This document shows positions 26,059 through 34,757 of a stretch of 64,000 nt of DNA, piece by piece; position 1 is the first letter of the stretch; every line of letters begins with the position of its first letter. The position numbers and the translations under genes were made by a program. A model generated the notes under the pieces. The model did no database searches. It was not told where the DNA came from and worked only from the letters and a program-made list of their open reading frames with translations. Origin of the DNA: Wujia chipingensis (GTDB lineage: Bacteria; Bacillota; Clostridia; Lachnospirales; Lachnospiraceae); contig NZ_CP060632.1 in assembly GCF_014337155.1 (NCBI RefSeq), forward strand, positions 1,123,001 through 1,187,000, read 5' to 3'.

Positions 26059-27360
26059 ATGTTAGAAAATATAAGATTATCGTTCCAAGGTATTTGGGCA
26101 CATAAGATGCGTTCCCTTCTTACCATGCTTGGTATTATTATTGGTATTGCGGCAATTATTGCGATTGTATCAACAATCAAGGGAACCAGTGAGCAGATCA
26201 AAGAGAATCTGGTCGGCTCTGGAAATAATATTGTAAATGTAAAATTGTATCAGGGTGAATGGACCTATACATCCGGTGATTCTTCTACACCGGAGAATAT
26301 GCCAATGGTCACAGATGATATAAAAAATGAGATTCTGGCAGTGGATGAGGTAACGGCTGTTGCATCTTACCGGTATGGCGCACTTTATGAAGGTATCAAC
26401 AGCGGAACAAAGGATCTGGGCAATGCACCGGTTTATGGTGTAGATAAGGATTATTTCCGTGTGATGGGATATACCGTGCAGACCGGGCGACTGTTTGAGG
26501 ATCAGGACTGGACGAATTATACCAAGGGCGTAATTCTGGATACCGTTGCAGCGAATACATTGTTTGCAAGTGAGAATCCGATCGGTAAGACCCTGGAGAT
26601 CAAGGGCGAGCCGTTTATTATTGTCGGTGTTGTTGAACAGATTGATGGGTTTACTCCGAAGGTTACCAATATGAATGACTGGTATACCTACTATGGAAAT
26701 ACATCCTCCGGTCAGGTGTTTATCACAGATGTCAACTGGCCTTTGATCTTCTCGTTTGATGAGCCATATAACTTGGTTGTGAAGCCGGCGGGTACAGATG
26801 CCATGACAAATGCAGGAAAGAAAACGGCGGATATCATGAATTCCTATATGCCAGCCACAAGCAGTGAGAATGTTTCGGAAGGCGGAACGGATGAAGATAG
26901 CAGCAGCTCTTCATTTAAGTATAAGAGTGAAGATCTTCTGGAGACTGCGAAGGCAATGCAGGAGGTCAGTGCATCGACAAGCCAGCAGCTCATATGGATT
27001 GCAAGTATTTCTCTTTTGGTAGGTGGTATCGGCGTTATGAATATCATGCTGGTATCTGTGACAGAACGTACGAGAGAGATAGGTCTGAAGAAAGCGTTAG
27101 GAGCTAGAAAATCAGTGATTTTGATGCAGTTCCTGACAGAGGCAGCTGTGCTTACAAGCATGGGTGGTATCATCGGAGTTGGCGCTGGCGTGGGACTTGC
27201 ATATCTGATTTCTGATGTTGCATCAGTTCCGGTTGCAATCAGCGGAGCAGCGATTGCAATCTCAGTAATCTTCTCTATGGTGATTGGAATTGTGTTTGGA
27301 TTTATTCCTTCGGTCAAGGCATCGAACCTGAATCCAATCGATGCACTTCGATATGAATAA
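26059..27360 (+). CDS. MacB-like ABC transporter permease
   Basis: A 433-residue permease: N-terminal helix (about 18-42) after the cytoplasmic motif IRLSFQGIWAHKMRSLLTMLGI, a large extracellular MacB_PCD-type domain (about 43-300) ending in a Ser/Asp-rich linker, then three helices (about 313-425) with the FtsX-type motif GGIGVMNIMLVSVTERTREIG and ALGA. Such permeases move substrate outside the membrane by a mechanical cycle rather than through a central channel. ATG 26059 follows AAAGGA. With the genes upstream it forms one exporter; the cargo is unknown (peptide, antibiotic or lipid). Confidence 0.93.
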   Translation: MLENIRLSFQGIWAHKMRSLLTMLGIIIGIAAIIAIVSTIKGTSEQIKENLVGSGNNIVNVKLYQGEWTYTSGDSSTPENMPMVTDDIKNEILAVDEVTAVASYRYGALYEGINSGTKDLGNAPVYGVDKDYFRVMGYTVQTGRLFEDQDWTNYTKGVILDTVAANTLFASENPIGKTLEIKGEPFIIVGVVEQIDGFTPKVTNMNDWYTYYGNTSSGQVFITDVNWPLIFSFDEPYNLVVKPAGTDAMTNAGKKTADIMNSYMPATSSENVSEGGTDEDSSSSSFKYKSEDLLETAKAMQEVSASTSQQLIWIASISLLVGGIGVMNIMLVSVTERTREIGLKKALGARKSVILMQFLTEAAVLTSMGGIIGVGAGVGLAYLISDVASVPVAISGAAIAISVIFSMVIGIVFGFIPSVKASNLNPIDALRYE

Positions 27361-27387
27361 GCAAAACGCTGCGGCGATGGAGAGAGC

Positions 27388-27630
27388 ATGGAAGAAAAAA
27401 AGACAGAAACGTATGAACAAAGTATACGCAGACGCCCGATTTTACGTGTAATGGCGTGGGTGGGACTGGTTGTGATCTTTGCACTGATCATATTGGTGAT
27501 CGTGACCGGCGTGACGGGCAGCAAATATTTTATGCCGAGTCTGGCGCTGGTGATTATAGTACCGATACTCATTTATGTGGTGCTTTGGCTGGGAAAGGTT
27601 CTGCAAAATCACAAAAAGAATCGGTCTTGA
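27388..27630 (+). CDS. Small two-helix membrane protein of unknown function
   Basis: An 80-residue protein with a charged N-terminus, two hydrophobic helices (about 21-42 and 48-68) and a basic C-terminus. It starts 27 bases after the permease gene with only a modest purine-rich site (GATGGAGAG). Its place at the end of the exporter operon suggests an accessory role, but nothing in the sequence shows one. The promoter of the next gene begins inside its last codons. Confidence 0.6.
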   Translation: MEEKKTETYEQSIRRRPILRVMAWVGLVVIFALIILVIVTGVTGSKYFMPSLALVIIVPILIYVVLWLGKVLQNHKKNRS

Positions 27631-27655
27631 AAAATAAAGGCTGGTTTGCTATACT
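27627..27655 (+). promoter_or_regulatory. Promoter of the SEC-C protein gene (extended -10)
   Basis: TTGAAA (27627-27632), 17-base spacer, TATACT (27650-27655) preceded by TGC. The -35 box overlaps the stop of the preceding gene. Confidence 0.65.
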
Positions 27656-27710
27656 AGATTGGATGAAAAAATGAAAGGAAAACACAGGATAACACTGTGT
27701 AGGTACGGTT

Positions 27711-28217
27711 ATGAGTTTATTAACAGAATGGCGTGAGCATGCATATAGTCTTGATGACAGAACTCCAGAAGGAAAGGAGTTTTGGCTTGATTATTTCCAG
27801 AGAGAAAAGGCAATCTATGAGAAGATTCTTGAGAATCCGGTTGAGATCGAGGGCGGTACAGTCAAAGAACTGGCTGAGAAGTACGATATGAGCATTGAGC
27901 TGATGATCGGATTTCTGGATGGTATCGAGGACAGTCTGATCGTGCCAAACAAGGTCGATGAGCTGGAAGAAGATTCACAGGTAGCGCTTGGTTATGATCC
28001 AGAGAAGCTTTATATGAACATGGTAGACTGCAACGCAGAGTGGTTGTATACACTTCCACAGTGGGATAAGATCCTGACTCCTGAGAGAAGAAAGGAACTG
28101 TACAAGATCCAGAAGTCTTCCAAGACAATCGTAAAGCCGCCAAAGGTTGGACGTAACGATCCATGTCCTTGCGGAAGCGGAAAGAAGTATAAGAAGTGCT
28201 GTGGAGCGAATGCATAA
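27711..28217 (+). CDS. SEC-C metal-binding motif protein
   Basis: A 168-residue protein whose last 22 residues form the zinc-binding SEC-C motif ([19 protein letters not shown]), as at the end of SecA, where it contacts SecB and ribosomes. The remaining 145 residues are helical and not of a type I recognise by name. The stop is one base before the likely start of the helicase gene (TAATATG), so the two are probably coupled. The role is unknown; SEC-C motifs usually mediate protein contacts. Confidence 0.85.
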   Translation: MSLLTEWREHAYSLDDRTPEGKEFWLDYFQREKAIYEKILENPVEIEGGTVKELAEKYDMSIELMIGFLDGIEDSLIVPNKVDELEEDSQVALGYDPEKLYMNMVDCNAEWLYTLPQWDKILTPERRKELYKIQKSSKTIVKPPKVGRNDPCPCGSGKKYKKCCGANA

Positions 28218-28218
28218 T

Positions 28219-30054
28219 ATGAAATTAAACGAGGCACAATCCAAGGCGGTTTCGCATGTGGATGGACCTATGATGGTGATTGCAGGACCGGGCTCCGGGA
28301 AGACAACTGTAATTACAAAACGAATCAAGTATCTGATAGAATCTGCGGGTGTTTCACCCGCAGATATTCTTGTTATAACCTTTACACGGGCAGCCGCAGG
28401 GGAGATGCAGCAACGCTTTCGTGCGATGACACCCGGAAAGGAATATCCGGTTCGATTTGGAACCTTTCATTCCATATTTTATTGGATTTTAAAAACTGCA
28501 TATGGGCAATCCATGCTGCGTGTGATTTCCGAGGAAGAAAAGCGGGGGATCATCGAGCAGATTTTACATACGATGGAGCTGAGCTACGAGAACAAGGAAG
28601 AGATTGTAAGCAGTATTGTTTCACAGGTAAGCCTTGTCAAATGCGACATGATGGATGTGGAAAATTATTACAGTAAGGATATGCCAGAACATGCATTCCG
28701 GGAATTGTACCGACGGCTGGATGCAGAGTTAAAACGCAGGAAGCTGATCGATTTTGACGATATGATGGTACTTTGCTATGAACTATTAACAGCGCGACCG
28801 GATATTTTGGATAAATGTAGAAGTTTGTTTCCATATATCATGGTAGATGAGTTTCAGGACAGCAACCGGATTCAGTATGAGATTTTTCGGATGCTGGCAA
28901 ATCCACGGCAAAATGCATGTATCGTCGGAGACGATGACCAGTCCGTCTATGGATTCCGGGGCGCAAGACCAGAGATCATGCAGCAGTTTCGCAAGGATTT
29001 TTCAAGTTGTGAGATTGTGTACCTCGGAGAAAATTACCGCTCCGATTACCGGATCGTGCAGGCGGCAACGCAGGTAATTGAGAAGAACCAGACGCGATAT
29101 AAGAAGCAGTTAAAAGCAGTTTCAAAAGAACCTGGGATTGTACAGATGCATACCGTGAAGGATGAGGCGGAGGAAAACGAGTGTATCATACGGCGTATTC
29201 GGGAACAGTATCAGGCTGGAATCGCATATGAAAAACAAGCGGTGTTGTACCGGACAAATTTACAGCCGCGTCGGCTTGCCTATAAGCTCAATCAATATAA
29301 TATCCCATATACGTTGAGTGATGCATTGCCGAATCTGTTTGACCATTTTGCAGTGCGGTATGTGCTGGATTATATGCGGATTGCGATGGGCGATACCTCG
29401 CGGGCGACATTTTTAAGAATCATAAATAAACCGTCGCGCTATATCAGCCGGGACGCCTTGCTTGAAGATCCGGTTGATTATGATAAGCTGCGGTTTCGGC
29501 TCCGCAATAAGGAGTCCGTCGTCGAGAATCTGGATAAGCTGATGGCAGATGTAAAGATGCTTCGGAAGCTGCGCCCGTATCCGGCACTCAATTTCATACG
29601 GAATTTTATCGGTTATGACACGTATATTAAGGATTACGCGGAATACCGCCAGCTTGATGCATCGGAGATGTATGAGGTTTTAGATGAATTTGGATATATG
29701 ATTAAAGATATGGAAAGCTACGCGGAGCTTTTTACATTTATAGATGAATACAAAGAGCAGCTTGCGAGACAGCAGGAGAAGAACCGGATGCGGAAGGGTG
29801 TCAATCTTATGACGATGCACAGTGCGAAGGGATTGGAATTTGACACGGTGTACATTCTCGATGCAGTGGAAGAGATTACGCCGTATAAAAAGGCAAAAAC
29901 GGCAGCGGAACTCGAAGAGGAACGGCGGATGTTTTATGTGGCGATGACGCGGGCAAGACATGCGATGCATATCTATGTACCGAGAACAATCGCAGGAAAG
30001 GCAAAAGATAAGAGCCGGTTTGTGGAGGATATTACATGGCAAAAGGAATCTTAA
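28219..30054 (+). CDS. UvrD/PcrA/Rep-like superfamily 1 DNA helicase
   Basis: A 611-residue SF1A helicase with Walker A GPGSGKTT at 23-30, ITFTRAAAGEM (motif Ia), VDEFQDSN (II), GDDDQSVYGFRGA (III), LGENYRS (IV), MTMHSAKGLEFDTVYI (V) and RRMFYVAMTRAR (VI). It is about 100 residues shorter than PcrA and lacks the usual long C-terminal tail, so it is likely a paralogue of PcrA rather than PcrA itself. ATG 28219 follows the stop of the SEC-C gene; ATG 28210 is an alternative. The lipoprotein gene overlaps its end by 19 bases. Confidence 0.9.
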   Translation: MKLNEAQSKAVSHVDGPMMVIAGPGSGKTTVITKRIKYLIESAGVSPADILVITFTRAAAGEMQQRFRAMTPGKEYPVRFGTFHSIFYWILKTAYGQSMLRVISEEEKRGIIEQILHTMELSYENKEEIVSSIVSQVSLVKCDMMDVENYYSKDMPEHAFRELYRRLDAELKRRKLIDFDDMMVLCYELLTARPDILDKCRSLFPYIMVDEFQDSNRIQYEIFRMLANPRQNACIVGDDDQSVYGFRGARPEIMQQFRKDFSSCEIVYLGENYRSDYRIVQAATQVIEKNQTRYKKQLKAVSKEPGIVQMHTVKDEAEENECIIRRIREQYQAGIAYEKQAVLYRTNLQPRRLAYKLNQYNIPYTLSDALPNLFDHFAVRYVLDYMRIAMGDTSRATFLRIINKPSRYISRDALLEDPVDYDKLRFRLRNKESVVENLDKLMADVKMLRKLRPYPALNFIRNFIGYDTYIKDYAEYRQLDASEMYEVLDEFGYMIKDMESYAELFTFIDEYKEQLARQQEKNRMRKGVNLMTMHSAKGLEFDTVYILDAVEEITPYKKAKTAAELEEERRMFYVAMTRARHAMHIYVPRTIAGKAKDKSRFVEDITWQKES

Positions 30055-30734
30055 AAAAGGGAAAACTGGTTATGGTGCTTGCGGCGATTGGAAGCTGTCT
30101 GTGCCTGATTGGCTGTGCAGCAAAGGAAGATGCAACCGAAGCGGTAAATTATGCATCGGAGGATTCTTCCCTGACGTATGCAGTACATACGGAACTGGAC
30201 GGACATGCGATAGAACTTCCGCAATTTACATCGACGCATGACAGTGCGGTGATCGAAGAATTGAATCAGGACATCATGGATGGACCGGGAGCAATTTATG
30301 AGAAAGACAAAGATGGAAAAGAGATCATCCCGGAGATCCGCACAACAGAATATAGCACGAATCAGTATTTACAGGCGGTTGTACGCTATGTCGAATATCC
30401 ACTTGTCGGTGGCTATGGAGACATAGCAAGCTATAATTATGACAGGATTCAGGATAAGAAGCTTACGCTGACGGATGCGCTTGTGAAGAAAGAAACCACG
30501 CTTGATGATGTGCGGCAGATGGTGATCGACAGTTGCCTGCGGATGAAAGAGCTGTCAGACAAAGAAACATCCATCTACGGTGTGACAGTAGATGGATTTT
30601 CATTGGATGCAAATGATAATTGTACATTTTATGGAAATGTCGATCTGTGTCTGAACGGAACGACACAGTGGTCATACATTTACAGCTTCCAGTTTGAAAC
30701 ACAGACAGTGGAAATCTATGACCTTACAGAATAG
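30036..30734 (+). CDS. Putative lipoprotein with DUF3298/PdaC-like region
   Basis: A 232-residue protein with a signal peptide ending in a lipobox (LIGC, Cys27), so it is expected to be lipid-anchored outside the membrane. The body resembles the DUF4163/DUF3298 fold seen in PdaC- and RsiV-like proteins (an extended AVVRYVEYPLVGGYGDIASYNYD stretch in the right place), though no deacetylase or anti-sigma part is attached. Start ATG 30036 lies inside the helicase gene with GGAGGA upstream. The pairing with a helicase seems to be positional only. Confidence 0.65.
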   Translation: MAKGILKKGKLVMVLAAIGSCLCLIGCAAKEDATEAVNYASEDSSLTYAVHTELDGHAIELPQFTSTHDSAVIEELNQDIMDGPGAIYEKDKDGKEIIPEIRTTEYSTNQYLQAVVRYVEYPLVGGYGDIASYNYDRIQDKKLTLTDALVKKETTLDDVRQMVIDSCLRMKELSDKETSIYGVTVDGFSLDANDNCTFYGNVDLCLNGTTQWSYIYSFQFETQTVEIYDLTE

Positions 30735-30740
30735 AGAAGC

Positions 30741-31055
30741 TTACATATCTTCGTAGGCTTCGTTATCTAAAAGCTCGTCGAACGCATCGGCAACGATCTC
30801 GTATTCCTCTTCGGAATCGATCATGCCAAGTTCGACGTCGTCGCCTTCCTTCTCTGTGTAACGGTAGAGGAAGACGTCGTCTTCTTCGTAGCCTTCTATG
30901 ACTTTGTCCGGAAGCAATGCGATATACTGCTGACCTTCGACTGGGAAGATGGCAATGACACTGCAATGAAGCTCTGTGCCATCATCTAACACCATGTCTA
31001 CATAGTCATCGTCGTCGGTATTATCGGTTGAAAATGATCTGTTTTTATCGTCCAT
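30741..31055 (-). CDS. DUF1292 family protein
   Basis: A 104-residue, very acidic protein matching the DUF1292 family, small proteins of Firmicutes of unknown role often encoded near yrvO/yrrK-type genes. It shows the family pattern: an early VLDDGTELHCSVIAIF line, then YIALLP and VFLYRY segments and an acidic C-terminus. It is convergent with the lipoprotein gene, only 6 bases from its stop. GGAGATT precedes the ATG on the minus strand. Confidence 0.85.
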   Translation of the reverse strand: MDDKNRSFSTDNTDDDDYVDMVLDDGTELHCSVIAIFPVEGQQYIALLPDKVIEGYEEDDVFLYRYTEKEGDDVELGMIDSEEEYEIVADAFDELLDNEAYEDM

Positions 31056-31090
31056 AGTATGAATCTCCTTTACATTTTTTTGATTTTGTA

Positions 31091-31118
31091 TTGAAAAAGA
31101 AAAATCCTTGTCTATAAT
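31091..31118 (+). promoter_or_regulatory. Promoter of the heterodimeric exporter operon
   Basis: TTGAAA (31091-31096), 16-base spacer, perfect TATAAT (31113-31118), 65 bases before the GTG start at 31183. Confidence 0.6.
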
Positions 31119-31182
31119 AGTTTAAGGGAATTTGTATCATAGGTCAACTATAAAATAAGGGAAAGAGAAAAAGGAAAGAAAC

Positions 31183-32919
31183 GTGAAACAAGTATTACAA
31201 TATTTCAAAAATTACAAATGGAAAGCAATTTTAGCACCGTTATTCAAGATGTTAGAAGCGGCCTTTGAGCTTTTGGTACCGCTCGTTATGGCGGCAATCA
31301 TTGATAATGGTATTGCGGGAAATGACAAGCCGTATATCTACAAGATGGCATTTGTCATGGTCGGACTCGGCGTAATTGGACTTGGATGTTCCATCACAGC
31401 GCAGTATTTTTCAGCGAAGACGGCAATGGGAATCGGAAAGGAAATCCGGTATGATCTGTTCAAGCATATCGAGACACTTTCCTATACAGAGATCGATAAG
31501 CTCGGTAGTGCGACACTTATCACACGTATGACAAGTGATGTCAATCAGGTGCAGACAGGAATCAATATGTTCCTGCGTCTGTTTATGCGTTCACCGTTTA
31601 TCGTATTCGGCGCAACGATCATGGCATTTACGGTCAATGCGAAGGCGTCGCGTGTATTCTTTATCACGCTTCCGGTTCTGATCGTGATCGTATTTGGAAT
31701 CATGCTTGTTTCGATTCCTTTATATAAGAAAGTACAGAGCAAGCTTGACACAGTGACATTGAAATCCAGAGAGAATCTGTCCGGTGTGCGTGTCATCCGT
31801 GCATTTAATCAGGAGAAGAAGGAAAAAGAGGAGTTTGCCGAGGTAACGGAAGCACTGACGAAAGGACAGCTTTTCGTCGGAAAGATTTCTTCTTTCTTAA
31901 ATCCGCTGACCTACGCAGTCATTAACCTGTCGATTGTAGCCCTGATCTGGGGCGGCGCAAAGCAGGTAGATCTTGGTATCTTGAAACAGGGTCAGGTCTA
32001 CGCACTTGTAAACTACATGTCACAGATTCTGATTGAACTTGTAAAGCTTGCCAACCTTATCATTACCGAGACCAAGGCAGTTGCCTGTGCAAACCGTCTT
32101 GGGGCAATCTTTGAGACGACAAGCAGCCAGACATATGAGACTGCATCCGTGGAAGCAGCCGGTGGTACAGCGATTCCGAAGGTGGAGTTTGTCGATGCTG
32201 GTCTCACGTATGCGGAGGCAAAGGAATCTTCTATCGAGGGCTTATCGCTGAAGGTAAAACGTGGCGAGACGATTGGTATTATCGGAGGTACCGGCTCTGG
32301 TAAGTCCACACTTGTGAATCTGATCCCTCGTTTCTATGACTGCACACAGGGCAGTATTAAAATCGACGGTGTGGATGTAATGGAATATCCAAGAGAGCAG
32401 TTGATAGAAAAAATCGGTGTCGTTCCGCAGAAGGCAGTGCTGTTCTCCGGAACGATCGCGGATAATATCCGCTGGGGTAAGGAAGATGCAACGAACGAGG
32501 AGATCGAGGAAGCGCTTTCGATTGCACAGGCGGAGGATTTTGTGCAGCAGAAGGATGGAGGGATCGGGTTTATGCTGAACCAGGGCGGTAAGAACCTGTC
32601 CGGTGGACAGAAGCAGAGACTGACGATCGCGCGTGCGCTTGTGAAGAAGCCGGAGATCCTGATTCTTGATGACAGTTCTTCCGCACTTGACTATGCGACG
32701 GATGCTGCACTCCGGAAAGCAATCAAGGAGAAAACGGATCATACGACCGTGTTCCTTGTATCGCAGCGTGCATCCTCCATCATGTATGCAGATAAGATCG
32801 TCGTTTTGGACGATGGTAAGATCGCGGGGATAGGCGATCATGATACACTGATGAAGAATTGTCCGGTATACCAGGAGATCTATGCATCCCAGAACAAGGA
32901 GGTGAAGGCAGATGTCTAA
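31183..32919 (+). CDS. ABC exporter half-transporter A (degenerate ATP site)
   Basis: A 578-residue fused membrane-ATPase protein of the multidrug exporter type: six-helix membrane domain (about 1-320) and nucleotide-binding domain (about 335-575). Walker A GGTGSGKST is at 368-376 and signature LSGGQ at 472-476. Walker B reads ILILDD with Asp497 where the catalytic Glu is expected, so this half should bind but not efficiently hydrolyse ATP. The start is GTG 31183 after AAGGAAAG. The partner gene overlaps its end by 8 bases. Substrate unknown. Confidence 0.93.
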   Translation: MKQVLQYFKNYKWKAILAPLFKMLEAAFELLVPLVMAAIIDNGIAGNDKPYIYKMAFVMVGLGVIGLGCSITAQYFSAKTAMGIGKEIRYDLFKHIETLSYTEIDKLGSATLITRMTSDVNQVQTGINMFLRLFMRSPFIVFGATIMAFTVNAKASRVFFITLPVLIVIVFGIMLVSIPLYKKVQSKLDTVTLKSRENLSGVRVIRAFNQEKKEKEEFAEVTEALTKGQLFVGKISSFLNPLTYAVINLSIVALIWGGAKQVDLGILKQGQVYALVNYMSQILIELVKLANLIITETKAVACANRLGAIFETTSSQTYETASVEAAGGTAIPKVEFVDAGLTYAEAKESSIEGLSLKVKRGETIGIIGGTGSGKSTLVNLIPRFYDCTQGSIKIDGVDVMEYPREQLIEKIGVVPQKAVLFSGTIADNIRWGKEDATNEEIEEALSIAQAEDFVQQKDGGIGFMLNQGGKNLSGGQKQRLTIARALVKKPEILILDDSSSALDYATDAALRKAIKEKTDHTTVFLVSQRASSIMYADKIVVLDDGKIAGIGDHDTLMKNCPVYQEIYASQNKEVKADV

Positions 32920-34678
32920 GGATAAGAAAAAGAAGCTGCAGGGCTTTGATAAAGCTGTGTTAAAACGTGTACTGACACACATCAAGAAATACCGTATTCT
33001 GGTCATCCTTTCGTTTGTCTGTGCAATGATCACCGTTGCCTCTACCTTGTATGCACCGATTCTGACCGGTAATGCAATCGACCTGATCGTCGGAAAAGGT
33101 CTGGTTGACTTCGATGGAATCAAGGACATCATCTATACATTTTTGATGGTAACCGTTGTGACAGTGCTTTCACAGTGGTTTATGAATATTATTAACAACC
33201 ATATCACATACTCCGTTGTGCGGGATATCCGTATCGAAGTGTTTAATCATATGGAGGAGCTTCCGCTTTCGTATATCGATTCACACAAGCATGGCGATAT
33301 CGTGAGCCGTATCGTGTCGGATATCGATCAGTTTGCAGACGGACTTTTGATGGGATTTACACAGTTGTTCACCGGAATCGTAACGATTCTTGCAACGCTT
33401 GGATTTATGATAGCCGTAAATGTACCGATCGCATTGGTTGTAATTGTATTGACTCCGCTTTCTTTGTTTGTGGCATCGTTTATTGCGAAGCGTACCTATC
33501 ATCTGTTCCATCAGCAGTCGGAGACACGTGGAGATATCACATCGCTTGTGGATGAGATGATCGGACAGCAGAAGATCGTGCAGGCATTTGGCTATGAGGA
33601 TGATGCGTTAGACCGCTTTGAAGAGATCAACGAACGTCTGGAGAAGGACAGCATGTCAGCTACGTTTTATTCGTCCATTGTCAATCCGTGTACAAGATTC
33701 GTTAACAACCTTGTGTATGCGGCGGTTGGTATCATCGGCGCAGTTTCCGTAATTTCGACCGGATTTACTGTCGGACAGCTTACATGCTTTTTGAGCTATG
33801 CGAACCAGTATACGAAACCATTTAACGAGATATCGAACGTCATTACCGAGCTTCAGAATGCGATGGCATGTGCCGGACGTGTGTTTGAGCTTTTGGATGA
33901 GACACCGCAGGTACCGGAGAAAGAAAACGCATATGTATTAACAGATACGAAGGGCGCGATCGAGATTAAGGACGTGAACTTCTCCTATGTAAAGGATAAG
34001 ACGCTCATCACGAACCTGAACCTCTCCGTAAAGCCGGGTATGCGCGTGGCAATCGTTGGTCCGACCGGATGTGGAAAGAGTACACTCATCAATCTGCTGA
34101 TGCGCTTTTACGATGTGGATACCGGTGCGATCTCCGTTGATGGTACAGATATCCGGGATATGACAAGAGACAGCCTGCGCCAGAATTATGGTATGGTATT
34201 GCAGGAGACATGGTTAAAGAGCGGTACGATTCGTGAGAACATTGCATACGGAAAGCCGGATGCTACCGATGAGGAGATCGTACAGGCAGCGAAGCTTGCA
34301 CATTCTGACAGCTTCATCCGCCGTCTGCCACAGGGCTATGACACGGTGATCGCTGAGGATGGCGGCAATCTTTCACAGGGTCAGAAACAGCTTTTGTGTA
34401 TCACACGGGTGATGCTGTTATTGCCGCCGATGCTTATATTAGATGAGGCGACTTCTTCCATTGATACACGTACGGAGATCCGGATCCAGAAGGCATTTAA
34501 CCGTATGATGCAGGGCAGAACGAGCTTTATTGTTGCACACAGATTGTCAACAATCCGCGAGGCAGATGTAATCTTAGTTATGAAGGATGGAAATATCATC
34601 GAGAAGGGAAACCACGACCAGCTTATGGCACAGAATGGCTTCTACACGAATCTGTACAATTCACAGTTTGCACACTAA
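32912..34678 (+). CDS. ABC exporter half-transporter B (canonical Walker B)
   Basis: A 588-residue partner of the preceding exporter half. Walker A GPTGCGKST is at 383-391 and Walker B LILDEATSS has the catalytic Glu512, but the signature is LSQGQ at 487-491 rather than LSGGQ. Together with the Asp in the partner this is the expected layout of a heterodimer with one working and one degenerate ATP site, as known for TM287/288 and BmrCD. ATG 32912 lies in the end of the first gene after AAGGAGGTG. Confidence 0.94.
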   Translation: MSKDKKKKLQGFDKAVLKRVLTHIKKYRILVILSFVCAMITVASTLYAPILTGNAIDLIVGKGLVDFDGIKDIIYTFLMVTVVTVLSQWFMNIINNHITYSVVRDIRIEVFNHMEELPLSYIDSHKHGDIVSRIVSDIDQFADGLLMGFTQLFTGIVTILATLGFMIAVNVPIALVVIVLTPLSLFVASFIAKRTYHLFHQQSETRGDITSLVDEMIGQQKIVQAFGYEDDALDRFEEINERLEKDSMSATFYSSIVNPCTRFVNNLVYAAVGIIGAVSVISTGFTVGQLTCFLSYANQYTKPFNEISNVITELQNAMACAGRVFELLDETPQVPEKENAYVLTDTKGAIEIKDVNFSYVKDKTLITNLNLSVKPGMRVAIVGPTGCGKSTLINLLMRFYDVDTGAISVDGTDIRDMTRDSLRQNYGMVLQETWLKSGTIRENIAYGKPDATDEEIVQAAKLAHSDSFIRRLPQGYDTVIAEDGGNLSQGQKQLLCITRVMLLLPPMLILDEATSSIDTRTEIRIQKAFNRMMQGRTSFIVAHRLSTIREADVILVMKDGNIIEKGNHDQLMAQNGFYTNLYNSQFAH

Positions 34679-34686
34679 GCTTTTGC

Positions 34687-34715
34687 TTGACAAACCGCGG
34701 ATTGCATGACATATT
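34687..34715 (+). promoter_or_regulatory. Candidate promoter of cysS
   Basis: Perfect TTGACA (34687-34692), 17-base spacer, CATATT (34710-34715), 9 bases after the exporter operon stop. The short leader leaves no room for a T-box. Confidence 0.5.
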
Positions 34716-34757
34716 TGAAAAAGAAAAATGGAACGATCGCAGGAGGAACAAACAGGT

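Noticed and set aside
26844..27572. Open frame antisense to the permease and small membrane protein genes
   Set aside because: Explained by base composition of the sense gene; no ribosome site.
32242..33132. Open frame antisense across the junction of the two exporter genes
   Set aside because: Both sense frames are clearly coding ABC transporters; the antisense reading is of odd composition and has no start context.
34679..34757. T-box leader for cysS
   Set aside because: The gap is only 79 bases and carries a plain promoter.
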